Shown: positions 1 to 9,412 of the stretch, piece after piece
Numbering within the stretch: the first letter of the stretch is position 1
How the letters are laid out: the number at the start of each line of letters is the position of its first letter
Assembly (NCBI RefSeq): GCF_016632335.1
Contig: NZ_JAEPBG010000002.1
Location: 558,001 to 622,000 of the forward strand
DNA: 64,000 nucleotides
Source of the DNA: Noviherbaspirillum pedocola
GTDB lineage: Bacteria > Pseudomonadota > Gammaproteobacteria > Burkholderiales > Burkholderiaceae_D
Reading direction: 5' to 3'
Notes under the pieces: model-generated
Told to the model about the DNA's origin: nothing
Seen by the model: only the letters and a program-made list of their open reading frames with translations
Databases searched by the model: none
Translations under genes and position numbers: made by a program

Positions 1-2
1 AC

Positions 3-413
3 CGGCTGCATGCCGACACCGCGGTCGAGCGGCTCGGTATCGAATTTATCGGCGCGGGCGACGACTGGCTTGCCGCGCGCATGCCGGTGGACAGCCGCAC
101 GGTGCAGCCGTTCCGCATTCTGCATGGCGGCGCCTCGGCGCTGCTAGCGGAAACCGTCGGCAGCTGCGCCGGCAACCTGTGCCTGGCGCCGGAAACCGAA
201 TACTGCGTTGGCCTGGATATCAATGCCAACCACATGCGCGCGGCATCCGGCGGCTGGGTCATCGGCACGGCCCGGCCGCTGCATCTTGGACGCACCACCC
301 AGGTCTGGGAAATCCGTATCACGGACGAGGAAGACAGGCTGGTCTGCATGTCGCGGCTGACGATGTCGGTGCTGCGGCGCGCAGGGCAGGTTGACAAGCA
401 GAACTCACCATAA
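3..413 (+). CDS. Hotdog-fold acyl-CoA thioesterase (PaaI/YbdB-like), 5' end outside window
   Basis: The reading frame is open from base 3, so the gene starts before the window; 136 codons are visible. The visible part matches the hotdog thioesterase family that includes YbdB/EntH and MenI: an R-M-P-V-D segment, then Q-P-F and the helix motif L-H-G-G-A-S followed by A-E-T-x-G-S, which holds the family's catalytic acid. Such enzymes hydrolyse small acyl- or aroyl-CoA esters in the cytoplasm. The substrate cannot be read from sequence. The gene ends 30 bases before the binding-protein gene, so the two may be co-transcribed, which would fit an aromatic or acyl-CoA degradation operon lying upstream; that is inference. 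Confidence 0.85.
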   Translation, partial: RLHADTAVERLGIEFIGAGDDWLAARMPVDSRTVQPFRILHGGASALLAETVGSCAGNLCLAPETEYCVGLDINANHMRAASGGWVIGTARPLHLGRTTQVWEIRITDEEDRLVCMSRLTMSVLRRAGQVDKQNSP

Positions 414-443
414 CAAGCAAGCCGATAACCGGAGGAGACAAGC

Positions 444-1619
444 ATGAACCGCAATCACCCCAATACCCCGATCCCGAAACTCGCTGCGCTGGCGGTGCTC
501 AGCGCCACGCTCGGCATGAGCCTGCCGGCCTGGGCCGATATCACCGTCGGCATCTCGGTTTCGGCCACCGGCCCGGCGGCATCGCTGGGCATCCCGGAAA
601 AGAACACCGTGGCGCTGTTGCCAACCACGATAGCCGGACAAAAGGTCCGTTACATCGTGCTCGACGACGCAACCAACCCGACCGAAGCCAACAAGAACGC
701 CCGCAAGTTCGCCAGCGAAGACAGCGCCGACATCATCTTCGGATCCTCCGCCGTGCCGACCTCGCTGGCCATTGCCGAAGTCGCCGCCGAAACGAAGACG
801 CCGCAGGTCGCGCTGGCGCCGGTCGAGATCAACGATGCCAAGAAGGCCTGGGTGTTCGTCGTGCCGCAACATAACGCGCTCATGGCGCGCGCGCTGGCCG
901 ATCACATGAAAGCCCATGGCGTGAAGACGCTCGGCTTCATCGGCTTTGCCGATGGCTACGGCGAAGGCTGGCTGAGGGAAATGACGCGCGCGGCCGAAGC
1001 GGCCGGAATCAAGATGGTCGCGGTCGAGCGCTACAACCGCACCGACACCAGCGTCACCGGTCAGACGGTAAAGCTGATTGCGGCCAAGCCGGACGCCATC
1101 CTGGTCGCCGGTTCCGGCACGCCGGCGGCCTTGCCGCAGATCGCGCTGGTGGACCGCGGCTACAAGGGTCCGATCTATCAGAGCCACGGCGCGGCGAACA
1201 AGGAATTCATCCGTGTCGGCGGCAAGGCGGTGGAAGGTGCGGTGCTGCCGGTCGGCCCGGTGGTGGTCGCTTCGCAGCTGCCGAGCAGCCATCCGTCCAA
1301 GGTGGTCGCTATGGAATACACCAAGGCCTATGAAGAGAAATACGGCGCCGGCACTGTCTCGCAATTCGGCGGCCATCTGTTCGACGCCTACAAGCTGCTC
1401 GAAGCTGCGGTGCCGACCGCCTTGAAGAAGGGCCAGCCCGGCACGCCAGCCTTCCGCCAGGCGCTGCGCGACGCGATCGAGACCGACCGCGAAGTTGTTG
1501 GCGCGCACGGCGTGTTCAACATGAGCCCGACCGACCACTATGGCCATGACGAGCGCGCGCGGGTGCTGGTGAAGATCACCAACGGCGACTGGAAGCTGAT
1601 CGAGGCGGGCGCAAAGTAA
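444..1619 (+). CDS. ABC transporter substrate-binding protein, branched-chain amino acid (LivK) type
   Basis: 391 residues. A Sec signal peptide covers about residues 1-31: basic start, hydrophobic core around 13-25, cleavage after A-W-A. The mature protein begins with the I-T-V-G-I-S-V-S-A-T-G-P-A segment typical of periplasmic binding proteins of the LivJ/LivK family, followed by the two-lobed receptor fold (about 360 residues). It should bind a small solute in the periplasm and deliver it to a Liv-type permease; no permease or ATPase is visible here, so they probably lie upstream or elsewhere. An AGGAG sequence precedes the ATG. The ligand is unknown; many members in this order bind aromatic acids rather than amino acids. 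A terminator hairpin follows the stop codon. Confidence 0.88.
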   Translation: MNRNHPNTPIPKLAALAVLSATLGMSLPAWADITVGISVSATGPAASLGIPEKNTVALLPTTIAGQKVRYIVLDDATNPTEANKNARKFASEDSADIIFGSSAVPTSLAIAEVAAETKTPQVALAPVEINDAKKAWVFVVPQHNALMARALADHMKAHGVKTLGFIGFADGYGEGWLREMTRAAEAAGIKMVAVERYNRTDTSVTGQTVKLIAAKPDAILVAGSGTPAALPQIALVDRGYKGPIYQSHGAANKEFIRVGGKAVEGAVLPVGPVVVASQLPSSHPSKVVAMEYTKAYEEKYGAGTVSQFGGHLFDAYKLLEAAVPTALKKGQPGTPAFRQALRDAIETDREVVGAHGVFNMSPTDHYGHDERARVLVKITNGDWKLIEAGAK

Positions 1620-1652
1620 GCAGCGCTGCCTGAAAATTCCCGGAAAACGAGG

Positions 1653-1687
1653 CGGCTTGCGGCAATGTTCGCAGGCCGTTTTCTTTT
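1653..1687 (+). terminator. Rho-independent terminator after the binding-protein gene
   Basis: A 9-bp stem (1653-1661 with 1670-1678, one G-T pair) with an 8-base loop is followed by TTTTCTTTT. It lies 33 bases after the stop codon and separates this operon from the LRR gene. Confidence 0.75.
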
Positions 1688-1774
1688 CCGGTCAGCGTAT
1701 AGGCGGCGAATGATGGGGAACCGGGACTTTTCGATCGCTACACAGGCTTCTTTCATCGAAAAGGAGAGATGGTG

Positions 1775-2683
1775 ATGGACGCAATCCGTTATAGCCAGCG
1801 AAGTACTGATGTGCCGGGCAGCGCACAGGATCCGGGGGTTTACACCTCGAAGTTGAGCGAATGGGCGCGGCACACCACATGCAGCCAGGCGCAGGAAGTC
1901 GTCAAACGCATACAGCAATGGCGCGGCGGCGACCCCTCGAGCCAGCTGGATCTGACGCACTGCGATCTTGACGAATGCCCGCCGCTTCCTTTCGATCTGC
2001 AGAATGTGAACCTGTCCTGGAATCCGCGCCTGAGCGCTTTGCCGCAAAGGCTGCCCGATTCCCTGGTATCCCTGGCTGTCATGTTCTGCAATCTGAGCGC
2101 CTTGCCTGCGCAATGGCCGCCGTGTCTTGAGAAGTTGATCATCGCAAGCAATTGCGTCGCTGCCTTACCTGAGAACTTGCCCGACAGCGTGCGCACGATT
2201 GGGGCCGCGAACAATCGCATCGAGCAGGTGCCCGCGCATTTGCCGGCGCGACTGGAGTCGCTGGGCATAGGCACCAATCGTATCGCGCACGTGCCCATGG
2301 GCCTTCTGTCGATGCCGAATCTGAAGGAACTGGCGTTGGCCAACAATCCCCTGACGCCAGCGTGCATACAGGAATTGCGACAGGCGAGCGCACTGCCTGA
2401 CTATGCGGGACCGACGATAACGATAGGCGAGATAGGCGAATACTACGATGCCTCGGAAATCCTTCCGGCCAGTCGAGCTGCCGATACGGTGAGGATAGTG
2501 CCAGCGCATCCTGCGCGCGCGCAGGTAAATCGGCACTTGCAGCAAGGTGCGCAATATGTGGCGTGGTATGCGGACAGTGAACGCACCATCGTTCGGCCGT
2601 ACTATCGCGACACTACGAACGTTTCGCTTGCCAGTGCGCTAATGGCATTGAATTTATCCGACGAGTCGTCCGAGGAATCCTGA
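1775..2683 (+). CDS. IpaH/YopM-like leucine-rich-repeat protein without an E3-ligase domain
   Basis: About 302 residues from the chosen ATG at 1775, which has AAGGAG eight bases upstream; an in-frame ATG at 1769 is only two bases from that site. An N-terminal helical segment with two tryptophans (about residues 30-50) leads into a run of short LRRs (about 57-195) of the LPX kind, in which L-P-x-x-L-P-x-x-L alternates with N/C-x-L turns. This is the layout of the Shigella/Salmonella IpaH, SspH and SlrP and Yersinia YopM effectors. The repeats end in N-P-L-T followed by P-D-Y-x-G-P, the junction that in IpaH proteins leads into the NEL ubiquitin-ligase domain. Here only about 90 residues follow and none is cysteine, so NEL activity can be excluded. 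No Sec signal is seen. The gene is monocistronic between two terminators. Role unknown; a type III effector is an inference. Confidence 0.75.
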   Translation: MDAIRYSQRSTDVPGSAQDPGVYTSKLSEWARHTTCSQAQEVVKRIQQWRGGDPSSQLDLTHCDLDECPPLPFDLQNVNLSWNPRLSALPQRLPDSLVSLAVMFCNLSALPAQWPPCLEKLIIASNCVAALPENLPDSVRTIGAANNRIEQVPAHLPARLESLGIGTNRIAHVPMGLLSMPNLKELALANNPLTPACIQELRQASALPDYAGPTITIGEIGEYYDASEILPASRAADTVRIVPAHPARAQVNRHLQQGAQYVAWYADSERTIVRPYYRDTTNVSLASALMALNLSDESSEES

Positions 2684-2686
2684 TAG

Positions 2687-2724
2687 GTGCAACGGCTTGC
2701 CGCAGTTACGGCAAGCCGTTGCAC
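2687..2724. terminator. Perfect 16-bp inverted repeat, probable bidirectional terminator
   Basis: Bases 2687-2702 and 2709-2724 are perfect reverse complements with a 6-base loop. The repeat sits 4 bases after the LRR stop codon and 36 bases before the end of the convergent minus-strand gene. The T-tract is weak on both sides, so termination is inferred from stem strength and position. Confidence 0.65.
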
Positions 2725-2759
2725 TTCCATGCACTCCTGTTGTGACGCGGTCCTTCAAT

Positions 2760-3728
2760 CTAGTAAAAACTTTCCCATACCGGCCAATTCCATTTCGCCC
2801 GCAGAACGGGATCGCCCTGCGATGCCATCGCGCCTTCGTTGATCAGTTTCACGAACAGCAGGCGCTTGACGCCATTCCAGGTGGCGATTGCATAAAAGTC
2901 AGCTTGCACACCCTTGTTGCCGCAGTCTTCGCCGGGCTTGCAGCCGAAGGGCTGATAGTCGTAGACGCGCGAGGTCCAGCTCACGGCGCCCGGATAGCGG
3001 CCGCCGGATCGGTTCAGCATTGCCACCGGCCCGGATTGACCATGCCCCTGCTGATCGCCCAGCGATAGGAAGGGTTGAACGAAGTTGCGCCGGCTGCGGT
3101 CGTAGCGGCAGCGAAAATCATGTTGGCTGGCATTGATGATCAGGTGCGCGCGCTTGGCGCCGCCGGGCAAGCCTTCCATCGCCAGCTTGTACAGATTCGG
3201 CGTTGGATCTGCGATTGGATCGGTGATGCGATGCGAAAACCCGGGCGGACCATCATTGCATTGATTGAAGGAAGGTTCGCTGTTGGCCACCGCGACCCAG
3301 TATTGGTCGAGCGGGCGGTTCAGCGAGAAGAAGCGGCTGCTGGCGTAACTGATGCAGCCGATCCAGCTGTCGCCGATGAGCGTGCCATCGCCACCGCAGG
3401 ATGGCTCGACTTGCAAATAGCCGCGCCATCGCCCCAGGTCGCGTCCATAGGGATCGCGCCAGGCCAGGCCGGGGCAGCCGAAAGGATTCAGCGGATCTCG
3501 CGCATCGAAGCGACAGCCGGCCACCGGTGTTTGATACCAAAGCGTGAGCCATTGCGCGCCGCTGCCGACGCCGGGCGCATAACTGCTGCGCACGCGGCCT
3601 GCGACAAGGCCGCGGTCATCGAAATCCGCGTGGGCCGATGGCGCCGCGGTCAGGCAGATAAGGCAGGCGAGGGCGGCAATGGGCAAAAGGCGGCGGAGGA
3701 AACGGAAGAAGGCGGATACGTTGTGCAT
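2760..3728 (-). CDS. Exported protein of unknown function
   Basis: 322 residues from the ATG at 3728, chosen because AGGAG lies 10 bases upstream; a GTG ten codons earlier has no such site. A Sec signal peptide is clear: several arginines, then a hydrophobic stretch of about 15 residues ending in A-P-S-A-H-A. The mature part is rich in tryptophan, tyrosine, glycine and cysteine (about nine Cys), which suggests a disulfide-bonded secreted or periplasmic protein. I do not recognise the family. It is convergent with the LRR gene and lies downstream of maeB on the same strand, but a hairpin separates it from maeB. Confidence 0.75.
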   Translation of the reverse strand: MHNVSAFFRFLRRLLPIAALACLICLTAAPSAHADFDDRGLVAGRVRSSYAPGVGSGAQWLTLWYQTPVAGCRFDARDPLNPFGCPGLAWRDPYGRDLGRWRGYLQVEPSCGGDGTLIGDSWIGCISYASSRFFSLNRPLDQYWVAVANSEPSFNQCNDGPPGFSHRITDPIADPTPNLYKLAMEGLPGGAKRAHLIINASQHDFRCRYDRSRRNFVQPFLSLGDQQGHGQSGPVAMLNRSGGRYPGAVSWTSRVYDYQPFGCKPGEDCGNKGVQADFYAIATWNGVKRLLFVKLINEGAMASQGDPVLRAKWNWPVWESFY

Positions 3729-3906
3729 GGCGTTCGGGCTCCTGATCCAGGAGAGCACGATGCTGACGCACGACGACGGCAGCGGCGAAAGAGAAGACAG
3801 CGCGCTTGGACTTATGGGTACATTGCCGAACCGAAGTGCTGTGACGGAATGACGCCACTGGATAAATCGACTGTCGATTCGGGCAGCGGATCCTCAAAAG
3901 CTGGCG

Positions 3907-3938
3907 GCGGATTGCGCCAGGGGCGCGGCGCAATCCGC
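3907..3938 (-). terminator. Hairpin downstream of maeB, probable terminator
   Basis: A 12-bp perfect stem (3907-3918 with 3927-3938) and an 8-base loop lie just past the maeB stop codon on the minus strand. A short T-run follows after about seven bases, so it may be a weak intrinsic terminator. Confidence 0.55.
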
Positions 3939-3954
3939 AGATACACGCGCAGGA

Positions 3955-6264
3955 CTATTTGCCCGCTGCCCGCTCCACCCCTGCGTTGGCGCCAGCCACC
4001 GCGATCGCCGTCATGTTGACGATGCGCCGCGAGGTCGCCGCCGGCGTCAGGATGTGCGCCGGCTTGGCCGCACCGAGCAGGATGGGACCGACGGTCACGC
4101 CCTGGCCGCCGGTAATCTTCAGCAGGTTGAATGCGATATTGGCCGCGTCCAGCGTCGGCATCACCATCAGGTTCGCGTAGCCGCTCATTGCGCTGCCTGG
4201 CAGGAAATGACGGCGTACTTCTTCGACCAGTGCAGCATCGCCCTGCATTTCGCCTTCGACGGCAAGCTCGGGATTATTGGCTGCCAGCAGATCGTGCGCC
4301 GCACGCATTTTCTTCGCGCTCGGGCGCATGGAAGAACCAAACATCGAGTGCGACAGCAGCGCCACCTTGGGCTGCAGGCCGAAGCGCCGCACTTCTTCGG
4401 CGGCAAGGCGCGCAATCTCGGCCAGTTGCTCCGCGCTCGGATCCTCATTCACATAGGTGTCGGTGATGAACAGCGTGAACTTTTCCAGCATCAGCGCGTT
4501 CAGCGCGGCAAAGGTGCTGGCGCCGGGAGCCATGCCGATTACATCGCGGATGTGCTCGAGATGATGCTCGAAGCGGCCGACCGTGCCGCACAGCATCGCA
4601 TCCGCGTCGCCCAGGCGCAGCAGCATCGCGGCGATCAGCGTGTTCGAGCGCCGCAGTGCCGACTTCGCCATGTCCGGCGTGATGCCATTGCGGCCCATCA
4701 GCGCATGGTAGGCCTCGTGATAGCTGCGATAGCGCGGATCGTCTTCCGGGTTCACCGGGTCGAAATCCACGCCGGCCTTCAGGCGCAGGCCAGCCTTTTC
4801 GATGCGCATGGCGATCACATGCGGCCGGCCTATCAGTATCGGCCGCGCCAAGCCTTCATCCACCACCGTCTGCACCGCGCGCAGCACGTTCTCCTCCTCG
4901 CCCTCGGCATAGGCCACCCGCTTGGGAGCGCGCTTTGCGATCGAAAACACTGGCCGCATCATCAGCCCGGTGTGATAGACGAGGTTGTTGAGTTGCAGCC
5001 GGTAGGCGTCGAGATCCGCGATCGGCCTAGTCGCCACGCCGGACTCCGCAGCGGCCTCCGCCACCGCCGGTGCGATTCGCTCGATCAGCCGCTGATCGAA
5101 GGGCTTGGGAATGATGTAGTCCGGCCCGAAGCTCAGATCCTGTCCGGCATAGGCCGCGGCCACGGTGTCATTGACTTCGGCTTCCGCAAGCTCGGCAATC
5201 GCCTGCACGCAGGCCAGCTTCATTTCCTCGGTGATCTTGGTCGCGCCGCAATCGAGCGCGCCGCGAAAGATGTAGGGAAAGCACAGCACATTGTTGACCT
5301 GGTTCGGATAGTCCGAACGGCCGGTGGCGATGATGCAATCCGGCCGAGCGGCCTTTGCCACTTCGGGGCGGATCTCGGGCTCGGGATTGGCCAGCGCCAG
5401 GATGATGGGCTTGTCGGCCATGGTGGCGACCATCTCGCCGGTCAGCACGCCCGAGGTGGAGCAGCCAAGGAAGACATCGGCGCCGCGCACCACATCGGCC
5501 AGCGTGCGCGCATCAGTCTGCTGGGCATAGCGCGCCTTGTTGGCTTCCATGTTTGCGTCACGGCCTTCGAAGATCACGCCGCGCGAATCGACGACGAAGA
5601 TGTTCTTGCGGTCCAGGCCCAGCCGCGTCATCAGATCCAGGCAGGCGATCGCCGCCGCGCCGGCGCCGGAGACCGCCATCTTCACCGTGGCAATGTCCTT
5701 GCTGACCACCTTCAGCGCATTGAGCAGGGCGGCGGCCGAGATGATGGCAGTGCCGTGCTGATCATCGTGAAAGACCGGGATGTTCATGCGCTCGCGCAGG
5801 CGCTTTTCGATGGCAAAGCATTCCGGCGCCTTGATGTCTTCGAGGTTGATGCCGCCGACCGTGGGCTCCAGCATGGCGATCGCATCGACGAGCTTGTCGA
5901 CATCGTGTTCAGCAAGCTCGATGTCAAACACATTAATGCCGGCGAACTTCTTGAACAGGCAACCCTTGCCTTCCATCACCGGCTTGGCCGCGAGCGGGCC
6001 GATGTTGCCCAGGCCGAGCACGGCGGTGCCGTTGGTCACCACGGCGACGAGGTTGGCGCGGCTGGTGTATTCAGCCGCGAGGCTTGGGTCCTGATGAATC
6101 TCGGTGCAGGCATAGGCCACGCCCGGTGAATAGGCCAGCGACAGATCGCGCTGGTTCGACAACGGCTTGGTCGGATTGACCTGGATCTTGCCGTGAGTGG
6201 GGCTGCGGTGATAGTCGAGCGCGGCTGCGCGCAGCTCCTGTTCCTTGCTGGTGGTCTGGTCCAT
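3955..6264 (-). CDS. maeB: NADP-dependent malic enzyme with phosphotransacetylase-like domain
   Basis: 769 residues, the full length of the long MaeB form. The N-terminal malic domain (about 1-160) contains the S-P-G-V-A segment and the [12 protein letters not shown] motif. The NAD(P)-binding domain follows (about 165-420) with G-A-G-A-A-A-I-A, preceded by the F-H-D-D-Q-H-G-T active-site motif that binds metal and malate. Residues from about 430 to the end resemble phosphate acetyltransferase and are regarded as a regulatory, non-catalytic domain in this family. It oxidatively decarboxylates malate to pyruvate with NADP+, supplying NADPH and pyruvate during growth on C4 acids. It is transcribed alone. 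An acetyl-CoA response through the C-terminal domain is known for E. coli MaeB and is only inferred here. Confidence 0.96.
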   Translation of the reverse strand: MDQTTSKEQELRAAALDYHRSPTHGKIQVNPTKPLSNQRDLSLAYSPGVAYACTEIHQDPSLAAEYTSRANLVAVVTNGTAVLGLGNIGPLAAKPVMEGKGCLFKKFAGINVFDIELAEHDVDKLVDAIAMLEPTVGGINLEDIKAPECFAIEKRLRERMNIPVFHDDQHGTAIISAAALLNALKVVSKDIATVKMAVSGAGAAAIACLDLMTRLGLDRKNIFVVDSRGVIFEGRDANMEANKARYAQQTDARTLADVVRGADVFLGCSTSGVLTGEMVATMADKPIILALANPEPEIRPEVAKAARPDCIIATGRSDYPNQVNNVLCFPYIFRGALDCGATKITEEMKLACVQAIAELAEAEVNDTVAAAYAGQDLSFGPDYIIPKPFDQRLIERIAPAVAEAAAESGVATRPIADLDAYRLQLNNLVYHTGLMMRPVFSIAKRAPKRVAYAEGEEENVLRAVQTVVDEGLARPILIGRPHVIAMRIEKAGLRLKAGVDFDPVNPEDDPRYRSYHEAYHALMGRNGITPDMAKSALRRSNTLIAAMLLRLGDADAMLCGTVGRFEHHLEHIRDVIGMAPGASTFAALNALMLEKFTLFITDTYVNEDPSAEQLAEIARLAAEEVRRFGLQPKVALLSHSMFGSSMRPSAKKMRAAHDLLAANNPELAVEGEMQGDAALVEEVRRHFLPGSAMSGYANLMVMPTLDAANIAFNLLKITGGQGVTVGPILLGAAKPAHILTPAATSRRIVNMTAIAVAGANAGVERAAGK

Positions 6265-6347
6265 GGTGAAGGTCTCCGCGGTTGGACTGGGATGACGTCG
6301 ATGGCTACGCGGCGCCGGGCAGAAGAGCGCTGGCTGTTAGGGGACCG

Positions 6348-6377
6348 GCTTGGCGGTTCAGCACTATACCGCCAAGC
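6348..6377. repeat. 10-bp inverted repeat between the ankyrin gene and maeB
   Basis: Bases 6348-6357 and 6368-6377 are perfect reverse complements with a 10-base loop. It lies downstream of the ankyrin gene and upstream of maeB on the same strand. No T-tract follows, so it could be a weak terminator or an operator. Confidence 0.4.
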
Positions 6378-6442
6378 GACGAGCGGACGACAGCCTGTTT
6401 AGCCGCAAGCAGGCGTCATGTCGTTGCTGACGACGCGGCTTG

Positions 6443-9283
6443 CTATTCAAGTCGTGTGAACCTTGCATGCGCGTCTCGCAATTCCTGGCCTCTTTTTGCA
6501 TGCAGGCGCACGACTTCGTTGCCCAACCAGGCTTGCAGAGTGTCAGGCATACCGTCAATCAGGATTTTCGTGAAACGCGAGGACTGCAATACTCGGGTGT
6601 CAATTTCGTCTTCGATTTGTCTACGCGCTTGACTCGGCGTCATCGATCCCGCATGAACTGCATCCTCGAGCTTGCTGATGTTGCACTGGTCACGCAGTCC
6701 GATACAGAAGGGGCGAAAAGCTTCATTGGCTTCGATCAGCGCGCCGGCCTGGGCTTTTGCCGCTACCTTGCTTCTGGCAACCTCAGAACTATCACCCGTT
6801 TTGGGCGCGAATAATCCTTTAACGTCGTTTGCAATGCTGTGAAGACGCTCGTTGTGGCTCACATCAATCGCAACGAACTGAGCCTCGATTAATGCCTCGT
6901 GATTTGGCTGCTGGAAATTAATGGGTGCACCGTATTCATCTTGAAGGCATAGACCGAGTTGGTCATCGTCAAGGATTTCCCGCAGGCGACTGACTAATTG
7001 TCCTTCCTCGCCGGGCATGGCAAGCAATGCCATCACGATGCCGCTCTGCCAATTGCCGAAAAACTCGTTGGCGTTTCCGCTGACAGCCAGTTTTGGCAGC
7101 GACTGCAGAAAACGTGCGACGGGATGGGCCGGACGGCGTCCCGGGTTTACTTCCAGACGCCATTGGTGCGTGTTCGGCTTGCGATTCTGCGGTGCACGTG
7201 GCGCTGTGGATTGCTCCATCCCTAGCGTTTTCCACGGATCGCGCAGACCAAGCGGGTTGTCGTCGTCCTGCGCCGGCGCCTCGAAACCGGCAACGACCAG
7301 AGGCGTTTCTTCATCCCAGAGCGCGTCCATGATAATTGCGCTGTTTGCCCGGTTATTTCCGCGCTCTAGCAAGGTTTTAAACCTTGAATCTACGACAAGC
7401 GATTTAATTTGCTCTGGCGTAGGTGAAATGCCCGCATTGAGCAGTGCTTGAACTTTGTATCCAAGCTTGGGGTGAGAAAATATGTTTGTGAAATGCTCCG
7501 GATCGGACAGCACCGTCTTGACTTTCCGTGCAACGAATTCGATCACGTCCGATTCCTTTGTTTCGACGGCCAGTCTCAGGATTTCCTTCGCGTCGTCGAC
7601 TGATGGCTTAAAGTGTCTGGACAGGTCCGCGATGGCATTCCTGTTTTTGCTCTCAACGGCGTAATGAATGGCCTGCTTGTTCTGATTGTCCCGGAGCGAA
7701 ATGTTCGCACCTTTCAAGATGAGAGCCTTCACTATCTCGTGCTGCCCGGCCTTGGCGGCGATCATCAATGGTGTGCTTCCATCTTCGGCTTGCTGATTCA
7801 ACAGTTCTGGCGCGCCGCCGGCGATGTCCTCAACCAATTTTCCTATGGCGTCGCAGTATTGATGGGAACACAGCCAATGGAGGGCGTTGCGGCCTGCCCT
7901 ATCCTTGATGCTTCCAACACGGGCGCCAGCCGCGCTTAGGATCTCGACCATTTCCATGCGTCCCTTTATTGCGGCACTCAAAAGCCATTCGTCAAGATTT
8001 TTGCTTTCTTTCGGAATTGCTGTACCCGCTTTTTTCGCGTGAAATAAGACTTTTTCAATATTGTTGTTATCTATCGCACCTAGAACATTCGGTTTTCCTT
8101 CCCGAATAAGTCTTTGCCCTTCATTGGAAAGCTGGAAAGACTTTATGAGGTTTTCCTTTTCCGATGGATTTAATTCAAGCCCGCCGTCAAGCAGGGCCTG
8201 AATCTGCTGTTCATTCCCTGCACGCAATACCACGCTGAAGAGTTCATGGCTTGATATTTTCCGACTGTTCGCCATGCTCGCTACTCGCGCCAAACGTTCT
8301 ATGACATTCGTCATTTTTTTCGACGCAGCATCCTGAAGAAGCTCTTTTAGAGTGGCATTGTTGATATGCGGTTTCCAGTGTTTGAGGATCTCTTCGGCCA
8401 ACTTGTCTTCTTCAAGTTCAATGGCATTTTTTAGCGCATCGTTACCTCTCATTTCATGTGCGCCCGTGAATATTTTTGCTCTGCGCACGAGCTCTATTGC
8501 ACTTTCAGTCCAGCCTGTGGTCGTCTTGTCAACGACTATTGAAGAAATGAGATTTCGCAAAACGGAAGGATGTATTTTGATTTTCCCAGAGCTGATTAAG
8601 TCCTGGAGAATGTCTTCCATTTCCGCGTACACGATTCTATGCAAAAAATCACGGAGCCTGTTTGGGTCCGGATAGGCTTTTTGGTATATATCGGGAGCAA
8701 TACTGCGCAGTGCTGCTTTTGAAAATTGTTGCATGCTGCCTTTGCTTCCGTAGTAGATCAATTTCCCCAGTATCGGCCGGTTTTTTTTATCTTTTTCGGT
8801 ATAGAGAATTTCGGGCTTGCATTTATTTATTGCCTCGAACAACATTGCGACGTTTTGTGCATTTCGCATTTTCATTTCGGTTTGCAATGCTGCGCTAAAA
8901 GCCTTGGCAACCATCCCGCTTGTATTCGTTGCGTGAAGCATGGCTTCCAGCGCACCTGTGTCGTTTGCGCCGAGCAACTCGGTGATAAGGCTGGCGAGTT
9001 CTTTTTCTGTTGTTATCTTTTCGAGCACACCGCGATGAATCAGGCTGCTGGTGTGCTCGATTTTATTGAGCGTAATTGCGCACAGAAATGCGAGGTAAGC
9101 TACGTTCAATTTGAATCCGGACAACTTATTTGGTCCAGCTTGCTTCAGCAATCCATCCGATTTTGTACGTGACCACACATTCGGTAACGACGCAGTGTCG
9201 GTGTTGACCGAGCTGCTCGAACTTTGTGGCACGGGCAGCGTTTTCACAATCCCGGCGGCATCCAAATTGAGTTTATTGTTCAC
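6443..9283 (-). CDS. Large ankyrin-repeat protein, candidate effector
   Basis: 946 residues from a GTG at 9283 with AGGA eight bases upstream. The N-terminus is Ser/Thr-rich (about residues 18-32, including five serines in a row) and has no Sec signal. Residues about 50-430 are alpha-helical with degenerate repeat character. Recognisable ankyrin repeats lie at about 430-560, with the T-P-L-M-I-A-A-K-A-G-x-x-x-I-V and G-R-N-A-L-H-W patterns. A proline-rich linker (about 665-730) leads to a C-terminal region of about 215 residues that I do not recognise. The upstream half, at about 8000-9280, is clearly more AT-rich than neighbouring genes and uses A/T-ending codons, suggesting acquisition by transfer. 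It stands alone. Secreted effector function is inference; an intracellular scaffold is the alternative. Confidence 0.8.
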   Translation of the reverse strand: MNNKLNLDAAGIVKTLPVPQSSSSSVNTDTASLPNVWSRTKSDGLLKQAGPNKLSGFKLNVAYLAFLCAITLNKIEHTSSLIHRGVLEKITTEKELASLITELLGANDTGALEAMLHATNTSGMVAKAFSAALQTEMKMRNAQNVAMLFEAINKCKPEILYTEKDKKNRPILGKLIYYGSKGSMQQFSKAALRSIAPDIYQKAYPDPNRLRDFLHRIVYAEMEDILQDLISSGKIKIHPSVLRNLISSIVVDKTTTGWTESAIELVRRAKIFTGAHEMRGNDALKNAIELEEDKLAEEILKHWKPHINNATLKELLQDAASKKMTNVIERLARVASMANSRKISSHELFSVVLRAGNEQQIQALLDGGLELNPSEKENLIKSFQLSNEGQRLIREGKPNVLGAIDNNNIEKVLFHAKKAGTAIPKESKNLDEWLLSAAIKGRMEMVEILSAAGARVGSIKDRAGRNALHWLCSHQYCDAIGKLVEDIAGGAPELLNQQAEDGSTPLMIAAKAGQHEIVKALILKGANISLRDNQNKQAIHYAVESKNRNAIADLSRHFKPSVDDAKEILRLAVETKESDVIEFVARKVKTVLSDPEHFTNIFSHPKLGYKVQALLNAGISPTPEQIKSLVVDSRFKTLLERGNNRANSAIIMDALWDEETPLVVAGFEAPAQDDDNPLGLRDPWKTLGMEQSTAPRAPQNRKPNTHQWRLEVNPGRRPAHPVARFLQSLPKLAVSGNANEFFGNWQSGIVMALLAMPGEEGQLVSRLREILDDDQLGLCLQDEYGAPINFQQPNHEALIEAQFVAIDVSHNERLHSIANDVKGLFAPKTGDSSEVARSKVAAKAQAGALIEANEAFRPFCIGLRDQCNISKLEDAVHAGSMTPSQARRQIEDEIDTRVLQSSRFTKILIDGMPDTLQAWLGNEVVRLHAKRGQELRDAHARFTRLE

Positions 9284-9398
9284 GCAAGAAGTCCTAAATT
9301 TTTGGTGGCAATGGAATGCGGGCTAGCTGTGGTGTACCTATGCCCGAGCTTCAACACGTTTCTACGTGGACTTCGCACGCAAAATGTTCCTTGATCGA

Positions 9399-9412
9399 CC
9401 AGCACGTGCTGG
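9399..9412. promoter_or_regulatory. 14-bp perfect palindrome, possible operator
   Basis: CCAGCACGTGCTGG lies in the 291-base divergent gap between the ankyrin gene and the membrane-protein gene at 9575. It is a perfect dyad without a spacer, the shape of a site for a dimeric regulator. No other gene or clear promoter was seen in this gap. Confidence 0.3.

Noticed and set aside
4054-6129. 691-codon open frame on the plus strand opposite maeB
   Set aside because: It mirrors the third-position GC bias of maeB, has a His/Arg/Gln-rich composition typical of antisense frames and no family motif, while maeB is certain.
6443-7400. NEL ubiquitin-ligase domain at the C-terminus of the ankyrin protein
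   Set aside because: The region has cysteines but none in the C-x-D context of NEL with its surrounding residues, so I left the domain unassigned.
8000-9283. Insertion sequence remnant as the reason for the AT-rich stretch
   Set aside because: The frame is intact and continuous with the ankyrin protein; no transposase motif, terminal inverted repeat or target duplication was seen.
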